Positions 54,252 through 63,424 are shown, counted from the stretch's first letter. The stretch is DNA of 64,000 bases from Bacteroidetes bacterium RIFCSPLOWO2_12_FULL_37_12 (GCA_001769655.1 MEPC01000024.1:203572-267571), one strand, 5' to 3'. Made by a program: numbers and translations. Notes: a model not told the origin generated them from the sequence alone.

Positions 54252-56420
54252 TTATTTCAATTTTAGGATGAACCATTTATCCCCCATCTTTACCCAAGCC
54301 GCTCCATCCGAAAATCCATCCGCTTCGTCATATTCAATAGGAACAACAATATCGCCTTTCTCATTAATAAATCCGTATTTTCCTTCTCTCCCAACTAACA
54401 TTAATCCGTCAGCGTATTCTCCAATCAGTTCGTATTCCAACGGAACGATTAGCGCTCCTGCTGTGTCAATTATTCCATATTTATCATTAACGTGAATCCT
54501 TATAAGATTTTTGCTAAGAAATGTGATTTCATCGTATAGAATCTCAGAAACAATTTCTCCGTTGATATTAATTAAACCATACTTCTTATCGCGTGACACT
54601 ATGGCGGTGTTATTATTGAAATCGCCTGCCTGTTCGTAGCTGAAAGGAATTTTTATCTTGTTTTTTTTGTCAATATATCCCCACTTCTTGTTTTTTCTGA
54701 CTCTCAGCCACCCGTTAGCGCAAAAAGAAATATCCTCATAGTAAAGGGGGATGATCACCCTTCCTGATTTTTCAATAATTCCCCATTTGTTTCTGAGTGA
54801 CACGAAACACATTCCATCATGAAACGAGCCTGCTTTGTCATATTTTAATGGAATAACCACATTGCCTAATGTGTCCAAAAATCCAAAACGTTTCCCATCT
54901 GAAAAATAGAGAAGACCTTCCGACATATTCCCAAGCTCTTCATACCTGGGTAAAATAATCCATTTCCCAACCGGATTGATTATTCCTTGTTTTCCTTTTT
55001 GCTGTGCTTTGAAATTTCCGGAAAACGATTCTTCAAGCATGTTGAATTTTATGGGAAGTAAAATTTTTCCTGCAGAATCCACTACTCCCCACTTTTCCTC
55101 CTTATTCAACATGAAACGATGTCCGGAAATAAATTTTATTTCTTCATAAACAGCAGACAGTTTCCATTCACCCTTGTGATTTATTAATCCCTTTTTTTCA
55201 TTCACAACTACCGGAATCAGTTCCGACACCTCTTCACCCATTTCCTCAAATCCTTTTTCTAATAATGGTTTACCGGTAGTGTCAATAAGTGTGTATTCTC
55301 CGTTTAGTGAAACCACAGCTCTACCATTTATAAATTGCCCTGCCTCATCATACTGATGCGGCAAGAGGATCCTTCCTTTCTTGGTTACATATCCGAATTT
55401 ATTTTCTTTTCTTACAGGCATCAGCCCTTCACTGAATTCCCCTAATTCGTCATAAATCAGAGGCAGAATAATTTCTCCCTTTTCATTCATCAGGCCTTGC
55501 TTTTTTGTTCTGCTCACAATAGAAAATCCCTTGAAAAAAGGTTCTGTTTCTTCTAAAAAATCATCAATTTGAATTTCAAAATAGGGCTTTAACGCTTTTT
55601 GAAGTTCAATTTCTGCTTTCTCAATCATAGGGCTGTTGGGATAACGGGTTATAAATTCCCTGAACGGATCGGGACCCGATTTCGAAGCGTATAATCCGTA
55701 AAGTTTTTCCCATGCCTCTTCAGTATGGTTGTTCTGGTGATAATGATAAATAAAATATTCAAAATCCGCTATGGTATTAGTGACACAAGCCAAATTAAAT
55801 GCCGCCTGATGAAGTTTTTGAGTGGCACTATGTATTAGCGAAGAACCTTTATAGACCTCAATAAATTCTTCCCAGATTTTTACGGTATTCAGGGAATCTG
55901 CAATAGTAAAAGCAAGCATGTTTCTCAGCATCATGATTTCATCCCGATGAATTCCAAAATGTCTTGTTTCAAGATAGTTGTTATAAGAGGAAATGGTTGC
56001 CTGTTTTTTGGCGGCACTGTACTCCGCAATGTCAATGGCATTTTCAATTAACGTAAGATAAACCTCAATGTCTTCCCGTAGAATTAATTGTTTCTTAAAA
56101 TAACGGTGAGATTTTTTTTCTTCATAGTTTTCCAACGACTTTTGAAAATAAAACCCCGCGGAATCAAGATTAAAAAAATCCATTCCGGGATTTGAGTACA
56201 GTTGAGCAAGCTTATAAGCCGAAGGAGCATGTCCAGGAAAATTTTTCAGTTGATTTATGAAATGAGACCGTGCAAGTATGAATTTTTCTTTTCTAATTGC
56301 ACGTAATCCTTTTTTGAAATCTCCTGTTCCTGTATTTCCCGATAAGAAATTATTGGTTCCTACGAAAATTAATAAGATGAGAACTTTTTTCAACAGATTG
56401 TATATTTTAAAAAAAAACAT
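54252..56420 (-). CDS. WG-repeat protein with N-terminal helical region
   Basis: The 722 residues have a signal sequence (about 10-29), a helical TPR-like region (about 35-280), and from about 300 to the end at least a dozen WG repeats of about 33-35 residues with pattern GYVTKKGRILLPHQYDEAGQF or KWGYIDKKNKIKIPFSYEQAGDF. WG repeats occur in surface and periplasmic proteins, but their role is unsettled. The repeats are too diverged for recent expansion. It is divergent from the glycogen-synthase-like gene. Confidence 0.88.
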   Translation of the reverse strand: MFFFKIYNLLKKVLILLIFVGTNNFLSGNTGTGDFKKGLRAIRKEKFILARSHFINQLKNFPGHAPSAYKLAQLYSNPGMDFFNLDSAGFYFQKSLENYEEKKSHRYFKKQLILREDIEVYLTLIENAIDIAEYSAAKKQATISSYNNYLETRHFGIHRDEIMMLRNMLAFTIADSLNTVKIWEEFIEVYKGSSLIHSATQKLHQAAFNLACVTNTIADFEYFIYHYHQNNHTEEAWEKLYGLYASKSGPDPFREFITRYPNSPMIEKAEIELQKALKPYFEIQIDDFLEETEPFFKGFSIVSRTKKQGLMNEKGEIILPLIYDELGEFSEGLMPVRKENKFGYVTKKGRILLPHQYDEAGQFINGRAVVSLNGEYTLIDTTGKPLLEKGFEEMGEEVSELIPVVVNEKKGLINHKGEWKLSAVYEEIKFISGHRFMLNKEEKWGVVDSAGKILLPIKFNMLEESFSGNFKAQQKGKQGIINPVGKWIILPRYEELGNMSEGLLYFSDGKRFGFLDTLGNVVIPLKYDKAGSFHDGMCFVSLRNKWGIIEKSGRVIIPLYYEDISFCANGWLRVRKNKKWGYIDKKNKIKIPFSYEQAGDFNNNTAIVSRDKKYGLININGEIVSEILYDEITFLSKNLIRIHVNDKYGIIDTAGALIVPLEYELIGEYADGLMLVGREGKYGFINEKGDIVVPIEYDEADGFSDGAAWVKMGDKWFILKLK

Positions 56421-56426
56421 CCCTTA

Positions 56427-56457
56427 TTGCATATTTGTTATAAATTCAGTATCTTTG
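56427..56457 (+). promoter_or_regulatory. probable promoter for the glycogen-synthase-like gene
   Basis: TTG at 56427-56429, a 20-base spacer and TATCTTTG at 56450-56457 are a close match to the Bacteroidota promoter TTG-N19-TAnnTTTG. A leader of about 40 bases precedes the ATG at 56504. Confidence 0.55.
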
Positions 56458-56503
56458 CGTCAAATTAAAATTAACTATCTAACATTTTAACCTCTATAAA
56501 GTT

Positions 56504-57316
56504 ATGTCAAATCTTCGAGTTCTATACGTAACTTCCGAAATTCTACCTTTTCTTGAAATAACCCGTGCCGCAAATTTTGTACGACAATTACCCCAGGGTT
56601 TACAAGCTAAGGGTGTGGAAGTTAGGATATTAATGCCTCGCTTTGGATGCATTAATGAACGCAAAAACCGTCTGCATGAGGTGGTACGGCTTAGTGGAAT
56701 AAATATTACAGTGGGAGATGAAGAAAAACCGTTAACCATTAAGGTTGCCAGCATTCCCAATGCACGTCTTCAGGTTTACTTCCTCGACAATGATGATTAT
56801 TTTGAGCGTAAATTTGCTTTAACCGACGACAAAAATAAGTTTTATAATGATAACGATGAACGGGCTATTTTCTTCTGCAAAGGCGCACTTGAGACCATTA
56901 AAAAATTAGGTTGGTCTCCTGACATCATCCATTGCCACGACTGGATGACCAGTTTGATTCCCTTGTATCTGAAAACAACCTATAAAAATGATCCCGTTTT
57001 TAAAACTTCAAAAGCCGTTTTTTCCATCAATAATTCTGAATTTAAGCACAAGTTTAATAAAAACATAATTCAGAAAGCAAAAATGAGGGATGTCACCGAT
57101 GAAATGCTCACGTTATTTCAAACGGGTGACTTTAATGGCTTTGTAAAAATCGGAATTGAATATGCCGATGCTATATGTCTTGCCGACAAAGCGCTTACCG
57201 AAAGTGTTAAATCGCTTTTAAAATCATTTACTAAAAAGAAAAAGTTGGGTTTTATGGAAGAAGACCGTGCGGTGGAGTCCTATTTTAATTTTTATAACGA
57301 AATACTTCTTTCATAG
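56504..57316 (+). CDS. short glycogen/starch synthase-like protein (GT5 N-terminal domain only)
   Basis: A 270-residue protein matching the N-terminal Rossmann domain of family GT5 synthases: VLYVTSEILPFLEITRAANF, GVEVRILMPRFGCINER, NDNDERAIFFCKGALETI, and DIIHCHDWMTSLIPLYLK are all clear. The C-terminal domain with the nucleotide-sugar site, needed for catalysis in normal 450-500 residue enzymes, is missing. Length and position next to a DUF4270 gene are a Bacteroidota pattern, so this is likely a stable truncated family rather than a fresh deletion. It may have lost synthase activity. The first conserved residue K-x-GG is altered to EITRAA. Confidence 0.82.
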   Translation: MSNLRVLYVTSEILPFLEITRAANFVRQLPQGLQAKGVEVRILMPRFGCINERKNRLHEVVRLSGINITVGDEEKPLTIKVASIPNARLQVYFLDNDDYFERKFALTDDKNKFYNDNDERAIFFCKGALETIKKLGWSPDIIHCHDWMTSLIPLYLKTTYKNDPVFKTSKAVFSINNSEFKHKFNKNIIQKAKMRDVTDEMLTLFQTGDFNGFVKIGIEYADAICLADKALTESVKSLLKSFTKKKKLGFMEEDRAVESYFNFYNEILLS

Positions 57317-57331
57317 ATTTTTGAATAGAGC

Positions 57332-58699
57332 ATGTTTTCCCGCTTTCTCCCTCTCTCCATTTTCTACGGAATTTTCGTATTTCTTTTTTTATTCTCATCC
57401 TGTGAAGAGCCCGGAGACCTTGGAACCAATCTCCAACCCGGAAACTCCCGCGGAAATATACTTTTCACAGATACGCTGACCATCGAGACCACTACCTTGC
57501 AGTCCGATTCTGTATTTTCTTCCCATACCGACTTACTTCTTGCCGGTGGTTATTCTTCCTCTGATTTTGGTAAAACATCCGCGAGCTTTTTCACACAAGT
57601 TCTGCTACCTGAAACTAACTATAAATTTCCTGACAGCGCACGCTTTGATTCTGTTGTTCTCAAACTTGAGTACTCTACCTATTATGGTGACATTAGCCAG
57701 CCGATGACTCTAAATGTGTATTATGTAAACGAAGCATTATCAACCGATTCTCTGTATTATCACGATTCTCAAAAAGAACTTGGAGATCTTCTCGGTTCCC
57801 GAACATTTACACTGAATATGACGGATAGTGTCAATGAAGGAAGTACCAAAACACGTCCCCATTTACGGATTCCGCTTGATACCTCTTTTTTTTACGATAA
57901 ATTTATTGCTGTTAAAAACGATACCGCTTTCACAAGCAATGCAGAGTTTGTTAAGTATTTTTATGGGATTAGCGTAACTCCTAAAACTGCTTTTGATGAA
58001 CCGGCTATTATTTCATTTAAAACAAGAGCTGTAAATACTTCCTTATCATTTTATTATTCTAAAAATGGTGACACACTCACTGAAAATTTTCCAATCAATG
58101 AATTGTGCGCCCGTTTTAATCAATTTAAAGCGAACCGGCTGAATTCATCTATTTATGAATTAGATATTTTGAATAGTGACACTTTACCTGAAAAATCCAG
58201 TGGCGGTAAATGTTTTATTCAGGCGGGAACGGGAGTCAGGTTTAAAATTACTCTCCCGTACCTTGATGATTTCAAACTAAGGGACGGTGTAAAACAAAAA
58301 TTTGTAGTAAACAAAGCGGAGCTCCGGTTTTTTATGCAGAAAGATACTAATACTTCTTCCACGCTATACATGCCGGTCCCCCAGGGATTGTTTATTTATC
58401 CGGTTGACCCCGAATACGCTGTTTTGCCGCTATATCCTCCCGTACAGGAAGAGTTTTATGGATTCAGTTCAGTGACACATCCTTTGATTATCATTCCGGA
58501 TGCCACCAATTCTTACTATAACGCCGCCATCACCCGTTATATTCAAGACGTTCTCAACGATGAAAAAGAGAATGATGGTTTTATTATTCAACCGAAAGGG
58601 TTTGGTGTTTCTGTGAATAACGCAGTTATTTATGGGGGTTCTAATGCAGATCCAGCTAAACGATTCCGGTTGCGGATTTTTTATTCGGTGGTAAGGTAG
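57332..58699 (+). CDS. DUF4270 family lipoprotein
   Basis: The 455 residues start with a lipoprotein signal (FLFLFSSC, Cys about 24) followed by EEPGDLGTNLQPG, the usual DUF4270 opening. After it come beta-rich segments, including DSVVLKLEYSTYYGD and FIIQPKGFGVSVNNAVIYGG, that recur in the family. It is probably an outer-surface or periplasmic lipoprotein of unknown role. It begins 15 bases after the glycogen-synthase-like gene, and pairing of these two genes is well conserved in Bacteroidota, suggesting a link to glycogen or cell-wall polymer metabolism. Confidence 0.9.
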   Translation: MFSRFLPLSIFYGIFVFLFLFSSCEEPGDLGTNLQPGNSRGNILFTDTLTIETTTLQSDSVFSSHTDLLLAGGYSSSDFGKTSASFFTQVLLPETNYKFPDSARFDSVVLKLEYSTYYGDISQPMTLNVYYVNEALSTDSLYYHDSQKELGDLLGSRTFTLNMTDSVNEGSTKTRPHLRIPLDTSFFYDKFIAVKNDTAFTSNAEFVKYFYGISVTPKTAFDEPAIISFKTRAVNTSLSFYYSKNGDTLTENFPINELCARFNQFKANRLNSSIYELDILNSDTLPEKSSGGKCFIQAGTGVRFKITLPYLDDFKLRDGVKQKFVVNKAELRFFMQKDTNTSSTLYMPVPQGLFIYPVDPEYAVLPLYPPVQEEFYGFSSVTHPLIIIPDATNSYYNAAITRYIQDVLNDEKENDGFIIQPKGFGVSVNNAVIYGGSNADPAKRFRLRIFYSVVR

Positions 58700-58749
58700 T
58701 AGGAAAATGTAAACTTTTTTTGTAATGTGTTCGTACTTAAATGTTTTTA

Positions 58750-58845
58750 ATTTTTTGTTATATGTTATATGTTTTTTTTAAATTGGTTAATTCATCGAAA
58801 AAATAATAAATAACATATAACGCATAACACTAAATAACTAATGGG
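58750..58845. repeat. inverted array of TTATATG-type words after DUF4270
   Basis: TTTTTTGTTATATGTTATATG (about 58752-58771) faces AATAACATATAACGCATAACAC (about 58806-58834), so a stem of about 12-15 bases can form. The words belong to the same family as those at 3636 and 23684. Two convergent genes flank it, suggesting a terminator for both. Confidence 0.5.
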
Positions 58846-58858
58846 TTCACTATTCCCC

Positions 58859-60037
58859 TCAAACTTCCCTCTTCCCCCAACCTACTGCCACTCCCACCAA
58901 TCCTCCGAAAACTCCTGCTACAGAGACAATCAACACTAGCCATCCTATAAAAGGGAGCATTGTAATTCCCCAGAGAAGTAAATAACAAACAGCAGTTACG
59001 GTAAATAACATTAGTTTTCCGGATTTCAGTTTCAACTTATGTTGAATGAGATTGCCCAGTGTCACTGCAACGATTACTCTTCCGAACCATATGCTGAATC
59101 CGAAAATGCAAAACAATAAAATGCCCAGCGGAATACCGATGATAGTCATGCACAAAAATGCCCCAAGCAACGGAAGCGCAATAAAATACAATACTCCGTA
59201 ACCAAAAGAACTCATTAAATTATCCTTCATTTTTTCCCCGGCTTTTAATAAGGTATCCTTGCATACTAAAACTAGAATTAAAATAATCAGTAACCCGGAC
59301 AAAACCATTATCAGTGACATTTTTAAAAAATTGAATTCGAATCCTTTCCATCCGAAATTTCTTTTGGCTTCAAGGTGGGAATCAAAAACCGGTTTTCCAC
59401 TTTTAAATGAGTTTTTAAAATCCGGTGTTTTATTTTCCTGCCAATAGCTCATATCCGAAAAAAACTGGGCGTTTTCTCCTATAGATATTGTTTTTGCGGC
59501 TAGTTGGGTTTTTCCGGCAATACTTCCGTTAAGTTCAATTTTCTCTGCATAAATTTCTGCGGTGCTTTCTATTCTTCCTCCCAGTAAAAAATTTCTGCCA
59601 TAACAAAGTACCCTGCCAAGTACAATGCCGTTTATTTCCACCGACCCGCCGCAAACAATTACATCTCCGTAAATAATTGAACCCCTGTCAAGTGTCACTG
59701 CGCCTCCACAGATAATCAAATCTCCTCCTACGGTTTGCAATAACCGGACATTACCGCCGGCAATACGAATATCATCTCCAATATATCCGTTAATCTGAAT
59801 TTCTCCTCCGGCAATGGTTAAATCTCCGCGAATAGTGTCATTAATGGTGATTCGCCCTCCGGCACCTACAAAATCACCACGAATCCCCGCATGAATGTTG
59901 ATTTCTCCGGCAGTGGCATAAAAATCATCATACACCGGGTCGTCAAGAGTGATGCGATCGGCGGCTTGAAAATGACCGGCAAAAGAAAAGATTTGTGGAA
60001 GAACGAAGAAGAGAAAAATAGAAAGAGTTTTTTTCAT
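58859..60037 (-). CDS. bactofilin-like membrane protein
   Basis: A 392-residue protein with a signal peptide (about 1-20), a beta-helix of short repeats at about 30-190 in the bactofilin/polymer-forming style (GEINIHAGIRGDFVGAGGRI, GELLICGG-like DLIICGGAVTLDRGS), and a C-terminal half with about five hydrophobic helices (LIMVLSGLLIILILVLVC, VLYFIALPLLGAFLCMTIIG and others). Unlike cytoskeletal bactofilins the beta-helix is exported. The role is unknown; relation to cell-shape or envelope scaffolds is an inference. Confidence 0.8.
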   Translation of the reverse strand: MKKTLSIFLFFVLPQIFSFAGHFQAADRITLDDPVYDDFYATAGEINIHAGIRGDFVGAGGRITINDTIRGDLTIAGGEIQINGYIGDDIRIAGGNVRLLQTVGGDLIICGGAVTLDRGSIIYGDVIVCGGSVEINGIVLGRVLCYGRNFLLGGRIESTAEIYAEKIELNGSIAGKTQLAAKTISIGENAQFFSDMSYWQENKTPDFKNSFKSGKPVFDSHLEAKRNFGWKGFEFNFLKMSLIMVLSGLLIILILVLVCKDTLLKAGEKMKDNLMSSFGYGVLYFIALPLLGAFLCMTIIGIPLGILLFCIFGFSIWFGRVIVAVTLGNLIQHKLKLKSGKLMLFTVTAVCYLLLWGITMLPFIGWLVLIVSVAGVFGGLVGVAVGWGKREV

Positions 60038-60100
60038 GAGGATTTTAAAAAAAGTGTCACAGGTTTAATTTTAGGAAAATTTCAATTTTTACAATAACCA

Positions 60101-60430
60101 CTATCCAGCGACAGAAAAAGAGGTATGTTTCCTTTTATCAAATGCCTTGGCTTGCCGGTGTTTAGTAAATATCAGTTGTTCTTTTCTCTTAAAATCAGAA
60201 ATTTTATATAAAAATTCAGGAGCTAAATCAAAATCATTGTTCCAACCTATAGTTGACCCTATTTTTCGGAATTTTTTAAAATATTTTAAATCGCGTAGTG
60301 GTTTTACAATCTCCCAGTTCTTAGTAAAAAGAAATTTCTCTAAATCTACAATACCCGTTTCACCAGAATTAAAAGTAAGCTGTATTCTATAATTGCTAAC
60401 ATACTTAGCATTGTTAATTTTCAATATCAT
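60101..60430 (-). CDS. DUF2442 domain protein
   Basis: A 109-residue protein with the DUF2442 pattern: KYVSNYRIQLTFNSGETGIVDLE, PLRDLKYFKKFRKIG and STIGWNNDFDLAPEFLY. These small proteins pair with DUF4160 proteins and are thought to be the antitoxin-like or regulatory half. Its ATG at 60430 overlaps by four bases the end of the out-of-frame DUF4160 tail (stop at 60427-60429), so an ATGA coupling once existed. The C-terminus KHRQAKAFDKRKHTSF is basic. Confidence 0.85.
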   Translation of the reverse strand: MILKINNAKYVSNYRIQLTFNSGETGIVDLEKFLFTKNWEIVKPLRDLKYFKKFRKIGSTIGWNNDFDLAPEFLYKISDFKRKEQLIFTKHRQAKAFDKRKHTSFSVAG

Positions 60431-60486
60431 ACTAATGGTGTAATTTTTTTTAATTTTTTGCCTTCCCTCATAGAATCCCAGTTCAT
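60427..60486 (-). pseudogene. out-of-frame C-terminal tail of the DUF4160 gene
   Basis: In the frame shifted by -1, 19 codons after the DUF4160 stop read MNWDSMREGKKLKKITPLV and then TGA. This matches the typical end of DUF4160 proteins (ENW...P-L-x-x-I-x-P-L). It ends in an ATGA overlap with DUF2442. A one-base deletion near 60488 explains the break. Confidence 0.65.
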
Positions 60487-60683
60487 TAATAATTCTTCTC
60501 GTGAAGTTCTAACCAATCAAGCACAGTCCTTAATGCCCTTTTAGGAAATTCACCTTTGACATTGCCTGTCTTAATTTGTATTTTTACTTCAAACTCATTA
60601 TAAATGGCATGAAAATGAGGTGGATTCTCCAATTCATAATACATGTAAATTTCTATCCCATAAAATCTACTGATCTCCGGCAT
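60486..60683 (-). CDS. DUF4160 domain protein, C-terminus removed by frameshift
   Basis: A 65-residue protein starting MPEISRFYGIEIYMYYELEN with PPHFHAIY, the DUF4160 signature, then FPKRALRTVLDWLELHEKNY and a stop. Intact relatives are about 84-90 residues with a conserved end, found here in another frame at 60427-60486. DUF4160 is often listed as a toxin-like partner of DUF2442, but its mechanism is not established. The mutated gene may have lost function or may be shorter by nature. Confidence 0.8.
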   Translation of the reverse strand: MPEISRFYGIEIYMYYELENPPHFHAIYNEFEVKIQIKTGNVKGEFPKRALRTVLDWLELHEKNY

Positions 60684-60733
60684 GTAATCTTATCTCATTT
60701 ATATACAAAAGTAACAAAAATTATTGAAAGGTT

Positions 60734-62095
60734 CTACGCCATCTCCGCGTAATATTTATAAAACAACGGAATCGTCTCTATTCCTTTCAGAAAATTGAAT
60801 ACTCCGAATTTCTCATTGGGAGAGTGAATGTTGTCTGACTCCAATCCAAAGCCCATCAGCACAGATTTTAAACCAAGCACTTTCTCAAAGAGTGCTACAA
60901 TAGGAATACTGCCGCCACCTCGCGTAGGGATAGGTTCTTTTCCAAAAGTGTCACGCATTGCTTTGCACGCCGCTAAATAAGCAGGCGAATCAATCGGTGT
61001 CACTGCGGGTTCTCCGCCGTGATGTTCTTTAACCTCCACTTTCATAGATGGAGGAGCTATTTTCCGGAAATGTTTTGCAAATAATCCTGATATTTTTTTG
61101 GAAGTTTGATTCGGAACTAATCGCATTGAAATTTTTGCAGATGCTTTGGAAGGTAATACGGTCTTTGAGCCCTCGCCGGTATATCCACCCCAGATTCCGT
61201 TCAATTCAAGTGTGGGTCTTACTGAAACGCGTTCCAGAGTTGTATATCCTTTTTCTCCCCGTAATTCTTTTACACCCAGATCTTTTTTGTACGCATTTTC
61301 CTTAAAAGGAATTTTAGCCATCAACTTCCTTTCATTGTTGCTGACTTTCAATACGTCTTTATAAAAACCCGGTATGGTTATATGATTATTTTTATCTTTC
61401 AAAGAAGTAATCATTTCACATAAAACCTGAACAGGATTGGCAACAGCTCCACCATACACTCCTGAATGGAGGTCACGGTTAGGACCGGTAAGTGTAACTT
61501 CCATATAACTTAATCCGCGCAACCCAACACATATTGAGGGGACTTTATTATCAAAAATTTCAGTATCGGAAATCAACACGATATCGGCTTTGAGTTTTTC
61601 GGTGTTTGAGCGGATAAATTCTTCCAGGTTGGCAGAACCGACTTCTTCTTCTCCTTCAATGATAAATTTCACATTACAGGCAAGTGTATTCTCTTTCATC
61701 ATCATTTCAAATGCCTTTACGTGCATGTAAACCTGACCTTTGTCATCGCAGGCACCGCGGGCATAAATTTTTTCATCTTTAATTACCGGCTCAAAAGGGG
61801 GGGAAGTCCACAAATTCAAAGGGTCTGCCGGTTGAACATCGTAATGTCCATACACTAAGATAGTTGGCTTTGCAGGGTCATTGATTTTTTCTGCATAAAC
61901 AATAGGATGACCTTTGGTAGGACAAATTTCTGCGTTTGAAACGCCGGCTTCGAGCAACCGTGAGCGTACATACTCGGCCGCCCGTTGCACATCGTTTTTG
62001 TATTTGGAATCGGCGCTGACGGAAGGGATTTTAAGCCATTCAATCAATTCACTGATGAAACGGTCTTTGTGTTTTTGAATATATTGGCTTGCCAT
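60734..62095 (-). CDS. M20-family dipeptidase
   Basis: The 453 residues form a dinuclear-zinc peptidase. GHYDVQPADPLNLW holds His and Asp, ARGACDDKGQ the bridging Asp, EGEEEVGSANLEEF the catalytic Glu pair, DTEIF another ligand, and NIHSPNEKF the last His. A lid domain lies at about 190-380 with HSGVYGG. The pattern fits the CNDP/PepV-type group that cleaves dipeptides such as Xaa-His; a carnosinase-like or D-aminoacyl specificity cannot be read. No signal peptide is seen, so cytoplasmic. The tRNA-Leu gene lies 56 bases upstream on the same strand. Confidence 0.92.
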   Translation of the reverse strand: MASQYIQKHKDRFISELIEWLKIPSVSADSKYKNDVQRAAEYVRSRLLEAGVSNAEICPTKGHPIVYAEKINDPAKPTILVYGHYDVQPADPLNLWTSPPFEPVIKDEKIYARGACDDKGQVYMHVKAFEMMMKENTLACNVKFIIEGEEEVGSANLEEFIRSNTEKLKADIVLISDTEIFDNKVPSICVGLRGLSYMEVTLTGPNRDLHSGVYGGAVANPVQVLCEMITSLKDKNNHITIPGFYKDVLKVSNNERKLMAKIPFKENAYKKDLGVKELRGEKGYTTLERVSVRPTLELNGIWGGYTGEGSKTVLPSKASAKISMRLVPNQTSKKISGLFAKHFRKIAPPSMKVEVKEHHGGEPAVTPIDSPAYLAACKAMRDTFGKEPIPTRGGGSIPIVALFEKVLGLKSVLMGFGLESDNIHSPNEKFGVFNFLKGIETIPLFYKYYAEMA

Positions 62096-62151
62096 GGGAG
62101 TGGGGTTGGATTGGAAAAGTGCAAATTTACGGAAAAAATGAAGTAAAAAAG

Positions 62152-62235
62152 TGCCCAGAAAGAGACTCGAACTCTTATGACCTTACGGTCGCCACCCCCT
62201 CAAGATGGTGCGTCTACCAATTTCGCCACCTGGGC
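62152..62235 (-). tRNA. tRNA-Leu (GAG anticodon)
   Basis: Read leftward from 62235, 84 bases fold as a class II tRNA. The acceptor stem is GCCCAGG with TCTGGGC and discriminator A. The D arm is GTGGCGAAATTGGTAGAC, the anticodon stem CCATC/GGTGG with loop TTGAGGG (anticodon GAG), a variable arm TGGCGACCGTAAGGTC and a T arm GAGTTCGAGTCTC. CCA is not encoded, and a T run follows. The long variable arm and A73 fit leucine. Confidence 0.93.
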
Positions 62236-62450
62236 AGGGATAAGGGGGTGCAAATTTACATGAAATTTTTTATTTACACATAATTTAAGCTCTTTATAGA
62301 ATTGAGTGTGTAAATTTGCAGAACGCTCATTTGTACATTTTTAGCTGTTTGTTTGTCATTGAACATTTTTGGTGTTTGTCACTTTCTTTTCTTGTTTACC
62401 CACACAAAATGTTATAGTACCATAATTTAAACTCAGTGCAGTCCCTCCCC

Positions 62451-62879
62451 TTATTCCACCCATCTGTAACTGCCATCGGCAAAGACCTCTTTTTTCCAAA
62501 TCGGTACAGTAGTTTTAATCAATTTCACTATTTCTTTTACGGCATTTAATCCCTGTTTGCTGTGTTGTGATGCCACAAGAATAAACAGCGAAGTTTCCCC
62601 CGCTTTTATTTTTCCTGTTCCATGAACCATTACAAGATAATCCGGAGCATACTTTTTTTTAACAGCAGAATAAATTTCTTTCATTTTTGTTTTTGCCATC
62701 GAACCATAACATTTATATTCAATATAATTGATTTTTTTTCCTGATTTGTCCTTATCATCTCTTACAATTCCGGAAAAGGTACAAATGGCTCCCGGATATC
62801 CTGCTTTTTTGAACTTGAGCGTTTTCTTAAATGTTAAGGTGAGAAATTTTTGGGTTATCTTTCCTTTGGTGATATACAT
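62451..62879 (-). CDS. moaE: molybdopterin synthase catalytic subunit
   Basis: MoaE adds sulfur carried by MoaD to precursor Z to make molybdopterin. The 142 residues have GAICTFSGIVRDDKDK, the IEYKCYGSMAKTKM segment, VMVHGTGKIKAGETSLFILVAS, and the catalytic Lys in TTVPIWKKEVFADGSYRWVE. Length is normal. It is separated from moaD by a 169-base gap with hairpin-like TTTCAAG words, so the two genes may still share control. Confidence 0.94.
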   Translation of the reverse strand: MYITKGKITQKFLTLTFKKTLKFKKAGYPGAICTFSGIVRDDKDKSGKKINYIEYKCYGSMAKTKMKEIYSAVKKKYAPDYLVMVHGTGKIKAGETSLFILVASQHSKQGLNAVKEIVKLIKTTVPIWKKEVFADGSYRWVE

Positions 62880-62884
62880 AGTCG

Positions 62885-63000
62885 GGTTTTTAGTTTCAAG
62901 TTTTTAGTTTCAAGTTTTAAGTTACAAGTTATGATAATACTTTACTATAGGTGAAAATCTTTTATCTTACGGCAACTTGAAACCTGAAACTTGAAACAAT
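62885..63000. repeat. inverted array of GTTTCAAG-type words
   Basis: From 62898 the sequence reads AGTTTCAAGTTTTTAGTTTC and then AAGTTTTAAGTTACAAGTT, and at about 62972-62998 the complement GCAACTTGAAACCTGAAACTTG and AAAC. A hairpin of two arrays results. It shares words with 42520-42582. Confidence 0.6.
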
Positions 63001-63048
63001 TTTTGCAATTCTGTTTCAGATTGGTATATTTTCTATTAAGCGCAAATG

Positions 63049-63279
63049 TCACCCACCGGCAAAAGGGGGAAGCAGTGCCACTACATCCGATTCCGATAAT
63101 TTTGTATTCTGATTTACAAGTTTTTCGTTTACTGCAATCTTAAATTTCCGTTGCAAAAGTTCTGGGAAGTCATTATACAAACAATCCATAAGTTCCTTCG
63201 TGCTTTTTACCCCCGTGATTTTTGTTTTTTTGCACCGGGTGATGTCGGCAAGGGGACCAAAAAAAAGTAATTGAGGCAT
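63049..63279 (-). CDS. moaD: MoaD/ThiS family sulfur carrier
   Basis: From the ATG at 63279 the protein is 76 residues; a TTG start at 63306 would add nine and is less likely. It has the ubiquitin-like fold signature with PQLLFFGPLADITRC at the start, FKIAVNEKLVNQNTKLSESDVV, and the C-terminal PPFAGG, whose last Gly is thiocarboxylated. It pairs with MoaE to form molybdopterin synthase. Genes order mobA, moaD, moaE on the minus strand fits a molybdenum-cofactor cluster. Confidence 0.92.
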   Translation of the reverse strand: MPQLLFFGPLADITRCKKTKITGVKSTKELMDCLYNDFPELLQRKFKIAVNEKLVNQNTKLSESDVVALLPPFAGG

Positions 63280-63424
63280 GAATACAAAAGGTTTTTTGAT
63301 TTCCAAAAATCAGAGTGAATTATTGTTAAAATGTTAAATGGTTATATGGTTAGGCGATAACCATTTAACCATTTAACTTTAATTTTCTGAAACCTGAGTT
63401 TGTTTAGCATAGTGTTGTTTTCTA

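Noticed and set aside
62096-62450. Further tRNA genes around tRNA-Leu
   Set aside because: The remaining sequence to moaE is AT-rich and shows no second cloverleaf.
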